From Vreelandella populi (lineage in GTDB: Bacteria > Pseudomonadota > Gammaproteobacteria > Pseudomonadales > Halomonadaceae), in assembly GCF_003989825.1 (NCBI RefSeq), contig NZ_RZHE01000004.1, forward strand, positions 266,717-330,716: DNA of 64,000 bases, in the 5' to 3' direction. A model generated the notes under the pieces. That model was not told the DNA's origin. It worked only from the letters and a program-made list of their open reading frames with translations, and ran no database searches. The stretch's first letter is position 1. Each line of letters opens with the position of its first letter. The position numbers and the translations under genes are program-made. Below are positions 1-8,245 of the stretch, piece after piece.

Positions 1-575
1 TGGCGGCGTTGTTGAGCGCGCTGACCAGCTTCCTGGCCTCGATGGATTCCACCAACGCCGTTCTGCTGGGCATTCTACTGGGTGCCATGATGTGCTTTGA
101 CCTAGGCGGCCCAATCAATAAAGCGGCGTACACCTTTGGTGTGGGTCTGCTGGCGTCAGAAACCTACGGCCCTATGGCCGCGATCATGGCCGCAGGCATG
201 GTGCCCGCCATCGGCATGGGTATCGCAAGCTTTGCCGCGCGCTATAAGTACTCTCAACCCGAGCGCGAAGCGGGCAAAGCCTCGTTTGTCCTGGGCCTGT
301 GTTTTATCAGTGAAGGCGCCATTCCGTTTGCGGCAAAAGATCCGCTGCGCGTTATTCCCTGCTGCATCGCCGGCGGAGCGGTTACTGGCGCGCTCTCCAT
401 GCTGGTAGGTGCGAAGCTGATGGCCCCCCACGGTGGTATCTTCGTGCTGTTAATTCCCAATGCGATCACCCCGGCGCTGCTCTACCTGGGTGCGATCGTG
501 GCCGGCTCGCTGATTACCGGCCTGAGCTACGCCTTCATCAAGCGCGGCGCGACCCAGGTGGCCGTGACCAGCTGA
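1..575 (+). CDS. fruA: PTS fructose permease EIIBC, C-terminal part (truncated by window edge)
   Basis: This is the C-terminal part of the membrane EIIC domain of the fructose phosphotransferase permease, which imports fructose while phosphorylating it. The reading frame is open from the first bases of the window and ends in TGA at 573-575; the real start lies to the left. About 190 residues are visible. They are strongly hydrophobic and carry EIIC-type stretches such as FDLGGPINKAAYTFG and ISEGAIPFAAKDP, which contribute to the substrate path in this family. The gene normally sits at the end of a fruBKA operon, and the terminator at 608-652 fits an operon end. The family call is firm; the symbol rests on family resemblance only. 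Confidence 0.9.
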   Translation, partial: AALLSALTSFLASMDSTNAVLLGILLGAMMCFDLGGPINKAAYTFGVGLLASETYGPMAAIMAAGMVPAIGMGIASFAARYKYSQPEREAGKASFVLGLCFISEGAIPFAAKDPLRVIPCCIAGGAVTGALSMLVGAKLMAPHGGIFVLLIPNAITPALLYLGAIVAGSLITGLSYAFIKRGATQVAVTS

Positions 576-607
576 CACGAACGCCGGCGTGATACCCGCC
601 AACCCAG

Positions 608-652
608 AAAGCGCCTTCCGCACCGTTTTATTACGTTGAAGGCGCTTTTTTT
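608..652 (+). terminator. Intrinsic terminator after fruA
   Basis: An 11-bp perfect stem (AAAGCGCCTTC at 608-618 pairing with 638-648) is followed directly by a run of T. It lies 33 bp after the fruA stop, separating it from pgi. Confidence 0.85.
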
Positions 653-758
653 ATGCCCAGCGGTTGTTCCTGGAGGCGCTTTATGTAGTATTTTTACACA
701 ATAAACAGAGTAAAGGCGCCAAGCTCCAACTGCCTCATCGACAAGGAAATTTCACCTC

Positions 759-2420
759 ATGTTCCAGCTCACCCGAAGCGTCACCTGGCAGACCCTCGAA
801 CGTCTGCGCGACAAGACCCACAACGACCGTATTCGTGACTACTTCACCGCCGACCCGCAGCGCTTCAAGAAGATGAGCCTACGGGTGGGCGGGCTGTTTC
901 TGGACTACTCCAAGCACCAGGTGTCCGACGAGGTGCTGGCCAAGCTGATCGAACTTGCCGACCACTCCGCGCTGGTCCAGCGCCGCGCGCAGATGTTCTC
1001 CGGCGATATCATCAATGTCACCGAGAACCGCCCGGTACTGCACACGGCGTTAAGGAATCTGGGCGATGAGCCGGTGTACGTGGATGGCGACGACGTGATG
1101 CCAGAAATCACCCGCACTCGCGAGCAAATCAAGGCGTTTTCCGAGGCGGTGCGCAGCGGTGAGTGGAAAGGCTACAGCGGCGAGCGCATTAAGGACGTGG
1201 TGAATATCGGCATCGGCGGCTCGGACCTAGGGCCCAACATGGCGGTGCGCGCGCTGCTGAAATACCGCCACCCGGAACTGCACTTCCACTTCGTCTCCAA
1301 CGTCGACGGCACCCATATCCAGAAGGTGCTGTCGCGCCTGGATCCGGCCACCACGCTGTTTATCGTCTCGACCAAGACGTTCTCCACCCAGGAAACGCTG
1401 TTAAATGCCAAGACGGCACGGCGCTGGTTTGTAGAAAACGCCGGTGACGATGCCGATGTAGGCGCCCACTTTGTGGCCGCCTCCACCAACCGCAAGGCCG
1501 CTATGGAATTCGGCATTCGCGAGGAGAACGTGTTCGAGTTCTGGGCCTGGGTGGGCGGGCGCTACTCCATGTGGTCATCGATCGGCCTGCCGATTGCGCT
1601 CTCCATCGGTTTCGAGGGCTTCATCGAGCTGCTGGAAGGCGCCCACGAGATGGACCGCCACTTTATCGAGGCGCCCTTCTCCCAGAACATGCCGGTACTG
1701 ATGGCGTTAATCGGTATCTGGTACATCAATTTCATCGGCGCCGAAACCCAGGCCATCGTGCCCTACGATCAGGCGCTCAATCAGCTGCCATCGTTCTTGC
1801 AGCAGTTGGATATGGAATCCAACGGCAAATCGGTGGATATCTTCGGCCATCCGGTCAACTATAAGACCGGCCCGATCGTGTGGGGCCAAACCGGCTCCAA
1901 CGGCCAGCACGCCTTCTTCCAGCTATTGCACCAGGGTACGCGTTACGTGCCGATTGATTTCATCGCCTCGCTCAAACCCGAACCCGGCGTGGAAGACCAC
2001 CACTTCGCCCTACTTACCAACATGCTCGCCCAGGCCAACGCCTTCATGGAAGGCAGCCAAGGCGACAGTAAAGAACTCAGCCAACACGACCCTTACAGCT
2101 GCCCCGGCAACCGCCCGTCAAGCACACTGCTGCTGGATGAGCTAAACCCGAAAAACCTGGGCGCACTGATCGCGCTTTATGAGCACAAGGTGTTCGTGCA
2201 GGGCGTGATCTGGAACATCAACTCGTTCGATCAGTGGGGCGTGCAGCTTGGTAAGCGCATCGCCGGTGAAATCAGCGAACGTATTGACACCAATGCCGCA
2301 GATTTTGATGCCTCGACGCAGGGGCTTTTGGAGCTGGTACGGGCTCATTTTCCGAGTGGTGTTGCGGAGGAGAATGGTCAAGCCGAAGACAGTAAAAAGG
2401 CGGGTAAGAAAAAAGGTTAG
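759..2420 (+). CDS. pgi: Glucose-6-phosphate isomerase
   Basis: Cytosolic enzyme interconverting glucose-6-phosphate and fructose-6-phosphate. The 553-residue length is typical of the bacterial-eukaryotic long PGI family. Visible motifs: NIGIGGSDLGP in the sugar-phosphate site, the signature VGGRYSMWSSIGLPIA, and the expected catalytic residues Glu353 (in DMESNGKS), His384 (in SNGQHAFF) and Lys499 (in QLGKRIA). The C-terminus ends in a short Lys-rich tail (about residues 537-553) beyond the usual fold. The ATG is preceded by AAGGA at a somewhat long spacing. It follows the fructose PTS gene, so both feed fructose-6-phosphate metabolism, but a terminator lies between them. It has its own terminator at 2456-2487. 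Confidence 0.98.
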   Translation: MFQLTRSVTWQTLERLRDKTHNDRIRDYFTADPQRFKKMSLRVGGLFLDYSKHQVSDEVLAKLIELADHSALVQRRAQMFSGDIINVTENRPVLHTALRNLGDEPVYVDGDDVMPEITRTREQIKAFSEAVRSGEWKGYSGERIKDVVNIGIGGSDLGPNMAVRALLKYRHPELHFHFVSNVDGTHIQKVLSRLDPATTLFIVSTKTFSTQETLLNAKTARRWFVENAGDDADVGAHFVAASTNRKAAMEFGIREENVFEFWAWVGGRYSMWSSIGLPIALSIGFEGFIELLEGAHEMDRHFIEAPFSQNMPVLMALIGIWYINFIGAETQAIVPYDQALNQLPSFLQQLDMESNGKSVDIFGHPVNYKTGPIVWGQTGSNGQHAFFQLLHQGTRYVPIDFIASLKPEPGVEDHHFALLTNMLAQANAFMEGSQGDSKELSQHDPYSCPGNRPSSTLLLDELNPKNLGALIALYEHKVFVQGVIWNINSFDQWGVQLGKRIAGEISERIDTNAADFDASTQGLLELVRAHFPSGVAEENGQAEDSKKAGKKKG

Positions 2421-2455
2421 GAGGCTTTAGAAGCTGAAATAAGAAGTGAGCAAAC

Positions 2456-2487
2456 GTCCTGGCTGAATAAATAGCCGGGACTTTTTT
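2456..2487 (+). terminator. Intrinsic terminator after pgi
   Basis: A 9-bp stem with one G-T type pair (GTCCTGGCT at 2456-2464 with 2473-2481) and an 8-base loop is followed by six T. Confidence 0.8.
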
Positions 2488-2527
2488 GAATAGGCAGCGT
2501 TGATCTCGCAAAGGCTGTAATTGCTAG

Positions 2528-2962
2528 CTAGATAGCTTCCATCCAGTATTGATCTTGTGTCTCACCACATCTTGTAAAACCCAGCCGTTCGTATAACGCA
2601 ATGGCACGGCTCTGCTTCAAGACCCGAAGCCGCAAAGACATGCCTACCGCTTGTGCCTTTTCCAATTCCTGACGCACAACTTGCGATCCAATCCCCCGCC
2701 CCTGATTTTCAGGAGCAAGAAATATCTCTCGCAGCTGAAGAAACGCCCCTTCGTTTGTTACCCAAACTGCACCTACTGATGTGCCGTTTAGCTGTAAGAC
2801 TTCAAAACCACCTTGGTGCCATTTTTCGTCAAAAGCTGACCTTTGAAGCTTACCTTCCCAAGCGCCAAACTGGCACTCGACCACCTCTTGGTAGGCGTTT
2901 GAATAGGCACTCCAAACGAAATCTAGGTCACTCTCCACTGCTATCAATCTGGCAATTTGCAT
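2528..2962 (-). CDS. GNAT-family N-acetyltransferase
   Basis: A 144-residue acetyl-CoA-dependent acyltransferase of unknown substrate. The acetyl-CoA-binding motif A is clear (NQGRGIGSQVV), and the C-terminal YERLGFTRCGE segment is the usual end of the GNAT fold. The ATG at 2962 is chosen because AGGCGG lies about 8 bases upstream; an upstream in-frame ATG at 3022 would add 20 residues without a good ribosome site. It stands alone, convergent with pgi. Its codon use looks more AT-leaning than its neighbours, and the 323-bp flank to its right is also AT-rich, which could indicate acquisition. Confidence 0.85.
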   Translation of the reverse strand: MQIARLIAVESDLDFVWSAYSNAYQEVVECQFGAWEGKLQRSAFDEKWHQGGFEVLQLNGTSVGAVWVTNEGAFLQLREIFLAPENQGRGIGSQVVRQELEKAQAVGMSLRLRVLKQSRAIALYERLGFTRCGETQDQYWMEAI

Positions 2963-3285
2963 TTTTATACCGCCTAAATCGATCACTGGAAGCTTAATGT
3001 AAACATGGCATAACGCACGCATCTGAGGCTGGTTTGGAGCGCAGTGAAAAACTAGTCCAACAACATGTACTTGTTAGAAAAATATACTGTATATAGCTGA
3101 GCCAATCCCAGCTGCACTTGCTAAAAGCGTCAAAACCCAATTTTTTGCAATGTACTCCAATATGATTTTCGGATGAATGCCGAAAGCGTCTCGTCACGCT
3201 GCATTGGTTTTGATGCTTCCATCAATAACTCGACCAAGAATATTTGCAAGTTCATGAGTGTGCAGTCAAGCCAGCGCCCTATAGA
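2963..3285. other. Intergenic stretch without a recognisable gene
   Basis: 323 bp that is more AT-rich than the surroundings. A 67-codon minus-strand frame (2994-3197) looks non-coding: no domain and no ribosome site. One short inverted repeat lies near 3057-3076 (AACAACATGTACTTGTT-like). I see nothing else supportable. Confidence 0.6.
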
Positions 3286-3882
3286 TTAGCTACGTGGCTG
3301 GTCTAATAAATAGTTAAGATGCGCGCGTACTTCTGACCACTCTCCCTTGTGCAGGCTATACATCACCGTGTCACGAATGGTGCCATCACAACGCAACTTG
3401 TGGCCGCGGATAACACCATCCTTTTTAGCCCCCAGGCGCTCAATAGCACGTTGGCTTGCATAGTTGAAGTTGTCGGTGCGCCAGCCAACCACATTACAAC
3501 CCAACGTATCGAACGCATGTTCTAACAGCAGCAGTTTGCAGGTGGTATTGATATGGGTGCGCTGCGCGCGTTTGGCATACCAGGTGTGGCCAATTTCTAC
3601 TCGGTTTTCATCGGGTAAGATGTCGTGATAACTCGTAGTACCCAGCACTATACCGCTGGCCTCGTCGATGACGGCAAAGGCGAAGCGGTGGCCTTCCTCA
3701 CGACTCTTCAATGCGGTATCAATAAAGCCTCTTGTCTCAGCGGGCGTAGGCACTGAGGTGACTCGCAGATTCCACAGCTCACCATCGGCGGCGGCAGCGC
3801 TCAGGCCAGCTTCATGTTCGTGCGCTAGTGGCTCAAGCTTTATACCATGCGCGGTAAGAGTGACAGGACTCACATAAGTCAT
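3286..3882 (-). CDS. RimJ/RimL-type GNAT N-acetyltransferase
   Basis: A 198-residue protein of the Acetyltransf_3 (RimJ/RimL-like) group, which acetylates protein N-termini or small amines. Evidence: the LEPLAHEHEAGL start typical of this group, VEIGHTWYAKRAQRTHINTTCK in the acetyl-CoA region, and NYASQRAIERLGAKKDGVIRGH, the usual ending motif with the Asn/Ser-Arg helix. The motif-A Gly positions are replaced (AQRTHINT rather than QRKGYGTE), which is common in this branch (for example YkkB-like proteins). The ATG has GGATAAAG just upstream. Its substrate cannot be told from sequence. No operon partner; the next gene is divergent. Confidence 0.85.
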   Translation of the reverse strand: MTYVSPVTLTAHGIKLEPLAHEHEAGLSAAAADGELWNLRVTSVPTPAETRGFIDTALKSREEGHRFAFAVIDEASGIVLGTTSYHDILPDENRVEIGHTWYAKRAQRTHINTTCKLLLLEHAFDTLGCNVVGWRTDNFNYASQRAIERLGAKKDGVIRGHKLRCDGTIRDTVMYSLHKGEWSEVRAHLNYLLDQPRS

Positions 3883-3997
3883 CTTTATCCAAATGCCTCT
3901 TATGCCTAACGGTGGAAAAAACTATTAATAGTCGATCTTACTAAAGTTAGATTCGCAATAGCCGATAATTTCTATTAATAAAAATGAGGGATCGGCC

Positions 3998-4924
3998 ATG
4001 AAAATCGGATTTTCCAGCTTTATTATGATGGATTCTCGGCGCGAGTCGTCGCCCGCCCCAGTGGTGTCTCGGGTGGCAAGTCAGAAGAGCCCGATGACTG
4101 CAACACCAGACGCTGACGATGCATTTACCAAACGCCTAAAAAAGCAGAAAGAGGCGTTTGAGCAGTTGGCGGCCCTGCCCAGCCCTAAAGAGTCAGCGAT
4201 GCAGAGTGCTTCGCAGAAAGCCGGCTTTTTAAAGCAGCGGCTGGAAACGCTTAAAGCGATGATGCGCTTTGCATCGCCAGAACAGCTTAAATCCATGGCC
4301 AAGGAGCTTAAAAGCATTGCTCGCGAGCTGGGCGTGGCAGCGCGACAGTTAAGTGATAGTGGCGGCGGTAACGCTACCCCTTCTGTAACAGCCACAGTAA
4401 CGAGTGCCCAGCCAGCAGGCAGCGTTCCCTCAACATCTTCCGCAGATAGCGCGGAAAATGACGGAGCGAATGCCGAAGCAGACGCCCAGGCGGCAAACAC
4501 AACACTTGCCAACGCTGAAGCGGCCGTGTCTACCCATGAGGATGACGAGCAGAAAGAGCAGGCGCAGGATTTAACCCCTTTGGCCGAGAGCGCGCCAAAC
4601 GAATCCACAGCGCTCGCTACTTCACAGCCGCAAGAAACTCGTCGCTCTCAGGACATCAGCGCCAGCGAGCATGCCCTGCGCGGCATTTTGATCGATGCCA
4701 AAAAAGAGCTTCAGGAAGCCATCAACGAGCTGAAGATTCGCCTGAGTGAAGAGGATAAAGACGCTCGCCGTGAGCTTAAGAAGGCAGAAGAAGATATGGG
4801 TAAACTGGACCGCACGCTGGCCCAGTCAACCTCCAATGCGCTCTACTCTTCGCTAGGCCAAATGCTGCCAACTGCTGTAAGCAGTACCAGGGTAGCCATT
4901 GGCAGTATTAGTGTGGAAGTGTGA
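3998..4924 (+). CDS. Uncharacterised helical, low-complexity protein
   Basis: A 308-residue protein I do not recognise. Two conserved-looking helical blocks flank a disordered middle. Residues about 40-115 are Lys/Glu/Leu-rich and predicted helical. About 120-215 is Ala/Ser/Thr/Gln-rich low complexity with no secondary structure expected. About 220-275 is a strongly charged coiled-coil candidate (KKELQEAINELKIRLSEEDK region). A short hydrophobic, Ser/Val-rich tail ends the protein. No signal peptide or membrane segment is visible, so it is probably cytoplasmic. The start is supported by GAGGGA upstream, and the leader is AT-rich with the 9-mer CTATTAATA present twice (3922 and about 3972). 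Single gene, followed by a convergent phosphatase. Confidence 0.75.
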   Translation: MKIGFSSFIMMDSRRESSPAPVVSRVASQKSPMTATPDADDAFTKRLKKQKEAFEQLAALPSPKESAMQSASQKAGFLKQRLETLKAMMRFASPEQLKSMAKELKSIARELGVAARQLSDSGGGNATPSVTATVTSAQPAGSVPSTSSADSAENDGANAEADAQAANTTLANAEAAVSTHEDDEQKEQAQDLTPLAESAPNESTALATSQPQETRRSQDISASEHALRGILIDAKKELQEAINELKIRLSEEDKDARRELKKAEEDMGKLDRTLAQSTSNALYSSLGQMLPTAVSSTRVAIGSISVEV

Positions 4925-5081
4925 CTGAAATAATCGCTAAGTGGCACCATGCTTTTACTTGACGAGCCCCACTGATTCAAAAAAAATGCTGGGAATTTTA
5001 TTGAATTTATAAGGTATTTACGACTGCCAGCACCTCATCACTACTAACACCAGCATACCTTGCCGTTGGCATCCAGATACA

Positions 5082-5115
5082 ACATCGCCCCGGCTTAAAG
5101 AAACCGGGGCGATGT
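5082..5115. terminator. Strong hairpin between convergent genes
   Basis: A 12-bp perfect GC-rich stem (ACATCGCCCCGG with CCGGGGCGATGT) with a 10-base loop lies between the converging gene at 3998-4924 and the alkaline phosphatase. Neither side has a long T run, so it may stop transcription weakly or protect 3' ends. Confidence 0.55.
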
Positions 5116-5146
5116 GGGCAGTGTTATTTCTACTTTTAACGAAGTT

Positions 5147-6586
5147 TTAGTTCGTGTTATCTGTCTCAATACCCATGGCATTCATTGCTGCGCGGAAGAC
5201 ATCGGTGTTGTCGATCCGGTGCTGATAGGCGTCATCCACGTCGTAAGTGGCCAAGCCGTCATCACGTTCAGCGATGTCGTTGAAGAACTCAGCGCCAGCG
5301 CCTTGGGCGTAGAGAGGTACCAGTTCACGGGTGTGGTTATCCGTGTGCCAGCGCACCAGCGGCAGCGCTCCGGCTCCTTGGCTTACCACTGGGCTGTAGG
5401 CGTTGGTATCTGAATCCGGCCCCTGCAACAAGCCGTTACCGTGGTCCGTCGTGACGATGATCATCGTCTCGTCCCAGTTGCTGTTCTCTTCTACCCATTC
5501 TACAGCAGCTTCGACCGCCTCGTTGAAGTCGACCTGCTCTTCAATGATACGCGGCAGATTGTTGGCGTGAGCGGCCCAATCAACGGCGCCGCCTTCCACC
5601 ATCAGAAAGAAGCCATCATCGTTACTCTTCAACGTTTCTAGCGCACCAAGTGTCAACGTCGGCAAGCTAGGAACATTTTCAATTAAGTTACCAGCGGAAA
5701 CGCCTGGACGGTTGAATTGCAGCGTCGCATTATTTTGAAATACACCGATGATTTTGTCGCCAGTAAGCTCAAAGCTACCATCGGCCAGCGATTCAAAATC
5801 ATCTCGGCTTTCTATCAGTTGGTATTCGGTTTCACCGTTGACTAAACGATCCCACATTTCCCGGCCACCTACGTAGCGGAAGGCGCCTTCGTCAGGAGAC
5901 TCCACTTCCTCGCCAGCGGCATTGTAGTAAGGATGACCTGCACCAAACACAACCGTTGCCAGCCCAGATTCGATAATCTCCTTACCCAACTCTGAGTATT
6001 TATTACGGCTGGGGTTGTGGCCCAAGAAAGCGGCTGGCGTGGCATGGCTAAGTTGTACAGAAGACACTACACCCAGCGCCCGGCCACTCTCCACCACGTA
6101 CTCACCAATATGTTTTAACGGCTCGTCGTCGTTGGACCAGTTAATCGCGCTGTTGTAGGTCTTATTACCTGAGGCAAGTGCCGTACCGGCGGCGGCGCTG
6201 TCGGTAAAGTTCTCACGGGCATAGTTGTAACCCGCGAAATAGCCTTTGTAGTTGGTAAGATCACCTTCGTACCCGGTGCCTTCCACCTGTTCATCCGACC
6301 AAAGCTCAGCGGGGTCGAAGGTAATGGTCCCTTCATCGCTTTTGGTAGGTTCTTTGGAAGTGTTCAGCGGATGCGTTGCAGTAAAGACCTGTACGTCGAA
6401 GTCGTCATAAATCTCATGGCCCAGCGCACCATGACGGTAATGGCTAGCGGCACGGAAAGTTTCAATACCCGCACCGTCGGTGATCATCAGAATCACGTTT
6501 TTAGCCGCGCCATCTTGTGCAAATACCGGCGTAATCATGACCGACGCCAGTGCCAACGTGAGTGCATTCCGCTTAAAATTTTTCAT
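5147..6586 (-). CDS. phoA: Secreted alkaline phosphatase (PhoA family)
   Basis: Periplasmic phosphomonoesterase releasing inorganic phosphate from organic esters. The N-terminus is a Sec signal peptide (Lys-rich start, hydrophobic stretch, cleavage after PVFA). Metal and catalytic motifs are clear: LMITDGAG (metal-binding Asp), FTDSAAAGTALASG with nucleophile Ser130, HATPAAFLGHN, MVEGGAVDWAAHANN, and IVTTDHGNG. Length (479 residues) fits the family. I place the start at 6586 because AGGG is 6 bases upstream; the ATG at 6592 has it at zero spacing. The protein is rich in Asp and Glu, as in halophile exported enzymes. I looked for a Pho box upstream and did not find a good one. Function of the family is well known; substrate preference is inferred. 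Confidence 0.95.
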   Translation of the reverse strand: MKNFKRNALTLALASVMITPVFAQDGAAKNVILMITDGAGIETFRAASHYRHGALGHEIYDDFDVQVFTATHPLNTSKEPTKSDEGTITFDPAELWSDEQVEGTGYEGDLTNYKGYFAGYNYARENFTDSAAAGTALASGNKTYNSAINWSNDDEPLKHIGEYVVESGRALGVVSSVQLSHATPAAFLGHNPSRNKYSELGKEIIESGLATVVFGAGHPYYNAAGEEVESPDEGAFRYVGGREMWDRLVNGETEYQLIESRDDFESLADGSFELTGDKIIGVFQNNATLQFNRPGVSAGNLIENVPSLPTLTLGALETLKSNDDGFFLMVEGGAVDWAAHANNLPRIIEEQVDFNEAVEAAVEWVEENSNWDETMIIVTTDHGNGLLQGPDSDTNAYSPVVSQGAGALPLVRWHTDNHTRELVPLYAQGAGAEFFNDIAERDDGLATYDVDDAYQHRIDNTDVFRAAMNAMGIETDNTN

Positions 6587-6779
6587 TTTCATCCCTAAGG
6601 TAAATTTAACTAACTCGATATTTGAATTAGCTTAGCCTTTGAAAATGTCATTTCCGTGAATGCTAATGAAGTAGGTTCATTTTTTTCTAATAAGTAAACG
6701 GCAAAACCAACAACCTTTCAGAGGCGCTCTTGTCGGACAGTTGCTTAACTAAAGCTTGCGCACTTAAATATGCTACTTA

Positions 6780-6799
6780 TACTGTACATATAAACATAT
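6780..6799. promoter_or_regulatory. LexA (SOS) box-like site
   Basis: TACTGTACATATAAACATAT matches the E. coli-type consensus (CTG, alternating TA, CAG) at 15 of 20 positions, with the CTGT half perfect and the second half ACAT instead of ACAG. It overlaps a TATACT -10 candidate at 6778-6783 and lies 18 bp before the radical SAM start. From memory, the P. aeruginosa homologue PA0069 was listed as LexA-regulated. Confidence 0.6.
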
Positions 6800-6817
6800 G
6801 CAAATAGAGGCAAGCGT

Positions 6818-7903
6818 ATGGCGTCTCTTGGTAAACCGCCCACACAAACCACCGTGCATAAAGGGCGTGGGGCTACCTATGACCCACATAACCGTTTTGC
6901 GCCAACCCATAGCGTGGCAGAAGACGACGGCTGGTGGTGGGAAGAAGCTTCAACAACGCGGGCAACGGAAGTACGCGAAGAAACCAGTAAAAGTGCGCTT
7001 TCCTGGAATAATTCACCCGACCTCCCTTTTGACCGCTCGCTGAACCCTTACCGAGGCTGCGAGCATGGCTGCGTTTACTGCTATGCCCGACCCTCTCATG
7101 CCTATTGGGATCTCTCCCCAGGGCTTGATTTTGAAACCAAGCTGATTGCTCGCAACGGCTTGGTCGAGCGCTTAAGCGAAGAGTTTTGCAAGCCTGGCTA
7201 CGTTTGCCGGCCTATTAACCTTTCTGGTAATACCGATTGCTACCAACCGTTGGAGGCTGAGCGTCTGTTAACACGCCAGCTGCTTGAGCTGTTGTTGGCA
7301 TGCCGCCACCCGGTCACCATTGTGACTAAAAGTACTTTGGTATTGCGGGATATTGATCTGCTGGCCGAAATGGCTGAACACCGCTTAGTACGCGTTTTCG
7401 TTAGCCTGACCAGCCTGGATGCCAACATGAAACGCACTCTGGAACCCCGCGCGGCATCGCCTCAAGCGCGTTTAAAAGTCATCCGCGAGCTTAATACCGC
7501 GGGCATACCTGTAGGCACCTTGGTAAGCCCAGTTATACCGGGGCTTACCGACCATGAAATAGAGCGTATTCTAGAAGCCGCCAGCCGCGCAGGTGCACGA
7601 ACGGCCACCTGGATGCTGTTACGTTTGCCCCACGAGGTCGCGCCACTTTTTGAAGCCTGGCTTGAAGCCCACTACCCTGAGCGTGCTGCCAAAGTAATGA
7701 GCCTGATGCGCCAGTGTCGAGGCGGTAAAGCTTACGATGCCCAGTTTGGAAAGCGCTTTCGCGGAGAAGGTGTTTTTGCCGATATGATCGCCCAGCGCTT
7801 CAATCGCGCCAGCCGCCAATGGAATTTTCAATCCCGCACTGAACAGGGACTCAATACGCGCGATTTTCGCCCGCCCAATGCTCAGGGTGATCTTTTTTAC
7901 TAG
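6818..7903 (+). CDS. PA0069-family radical SAM protein
   Basis: A 361-residue radical SAM enzyme of the PA0069/Rv2578c type, function unproven. The cluster-binding motif is CEHGCVYC (Cys81, Cys85, Cys88), preceded by the family hallmark LNPYRGC. This CxxxCxxC arrangement binds a [4Fe-4S] cluster that cleaves S-adenosylmethionine. The body has SPL-like features (GNTDCYQPLE, TKSTLVLRD) and the C-terminus carries the usual R-x-x-NPPN-like end (FRPPNAQGDLF). AGAGG precedes the ATG by 7 bases. The LexA-like box directly upstream suggests DNA-damage induction, consistent with a repair or damage-response role. It is monocistronic and converges on the Na/Pi operon. Confidence 0.92.
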   Translation: MASLGKPPTQTTVHKGRGATYDPHNRFAPTHSVAEDDGWWWEEASTTRATEVREETSKSALSWNNSPDLPFDRSLNPYRGCEHGCVYCYARPSHAYWDLSPGLDFETKLIARNGLVERLSEEFCKPGYVCRPINLSGNTDCYQPLEAERLLTRQLLELLLACRHPVTIVTKSTLVLRDIDLLAEMAEHRLVRVFVSLTSLDANMKRTLEPRAASPQARLKVIRELNTAGIPVGTLVSPVIPGLTDHEIERILEAASRAGARTATWMLLRLPHEVAPLFEAWLEAHYPERAAKVMSLMRQCRGGKAYDAQFGKRFRGEGVFADMIAQRFNRASRQWNFQSRTEQGLNTRDFRPPNAQGDLFY

Positions 7904-7908
7904 CCCAC

Positions 7909-7965
7909 AAAAAGGCATTTGCTTGGCTCACTTCCCAATGGTGGGAGGCGTGCCAAACAAATGCC
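7909..7965 (-). terminator. Terminator of the Na/Pi operon
   Basis: A long stem (GGCATTTG-C-TTGGC at 7914-7927 with its complement at 7952-7965, one mismatch) is followed on the minus strand by five T. It also sits after the plus-strand radical SAM gene and may serve both. Confidence 0.75.
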
Positions 7966-8004
7966 AACGAGTAAACAGATTGTTTTGTTCGCTATCTGTA
8001 GCGC

Positions 8005-8235
8005 TTATCTGGGCCGATGACGTAGCTCACTGAGCACCAGGGTAAAGAAATTACGAATTTCGTCCATTTTGGGACGCGCTTCTTCAATAAGCGTATCGAA
8101 AGGCTCTAGTTCACGCTCTTGCGCCTCTCGCTGGGCAATCTCTTCTCTTATTTCTTCGATCAGCTCGGAAGAGTCATCCAGCATGGACTTAAGTTCAGCG
8201 GTCGATGTTGAAATAATCTTGTGATGGGTCGTCAT
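8005..8235 (-). CDS. Small charged helical protein downstream of the Na/Pi cotransporter
   Basis: A 76-residue protein, Glu-rich and predicted mostly helical (ELIEEIREEIAQREAQERE region). No known domain is recognised and no membrane segment is seen. The ATG at 8235 has GAGG upstream; a longer frame from 8268 would begin inside the cotransporter gene. It begins 10 bp after the cotransporter stop and shares its terminator, so co-transcription is very likely. PhoU-like helical regulators often accompany or are fused to Na/Pi cotransporters, but this one is far too short for PhoU and I see no PhoU metal motif. A small partner or regulator of the transporter is a guess from position only. Confidence 0.7.
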   Translation of the reverse strand: MTTHHKIISTSTAELKSMLDDSSELIEEIREEIAQREAQERELEPFDTLIEEARPKMDEIRNFFTLVLSELRHRPR

Positions 8236-8245
8236 GGGTTTTACC

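Noticed and set aside
2994..3197. 67-codon minus-strand frame between the two acetyltransferases.
   Set aside because: Random-looking composition, no ribosome site, no similarity I can recall.
3904..3952. GCCTAAC and GTTAGAT pair near the acetyltransferase genes, resembling integron attC core sites.
   Set aside because: The span is only 49 bp, inner boxes are absent, and no matching pair follows the other acetyltransferase gene; no integrase is seen.
6593..6720. Possible Pho box before the alkaline phosphatase.
   Set aside because: The only TCAT/TCAC pair has 10-bp spacing instead of 11 and poor flanks.
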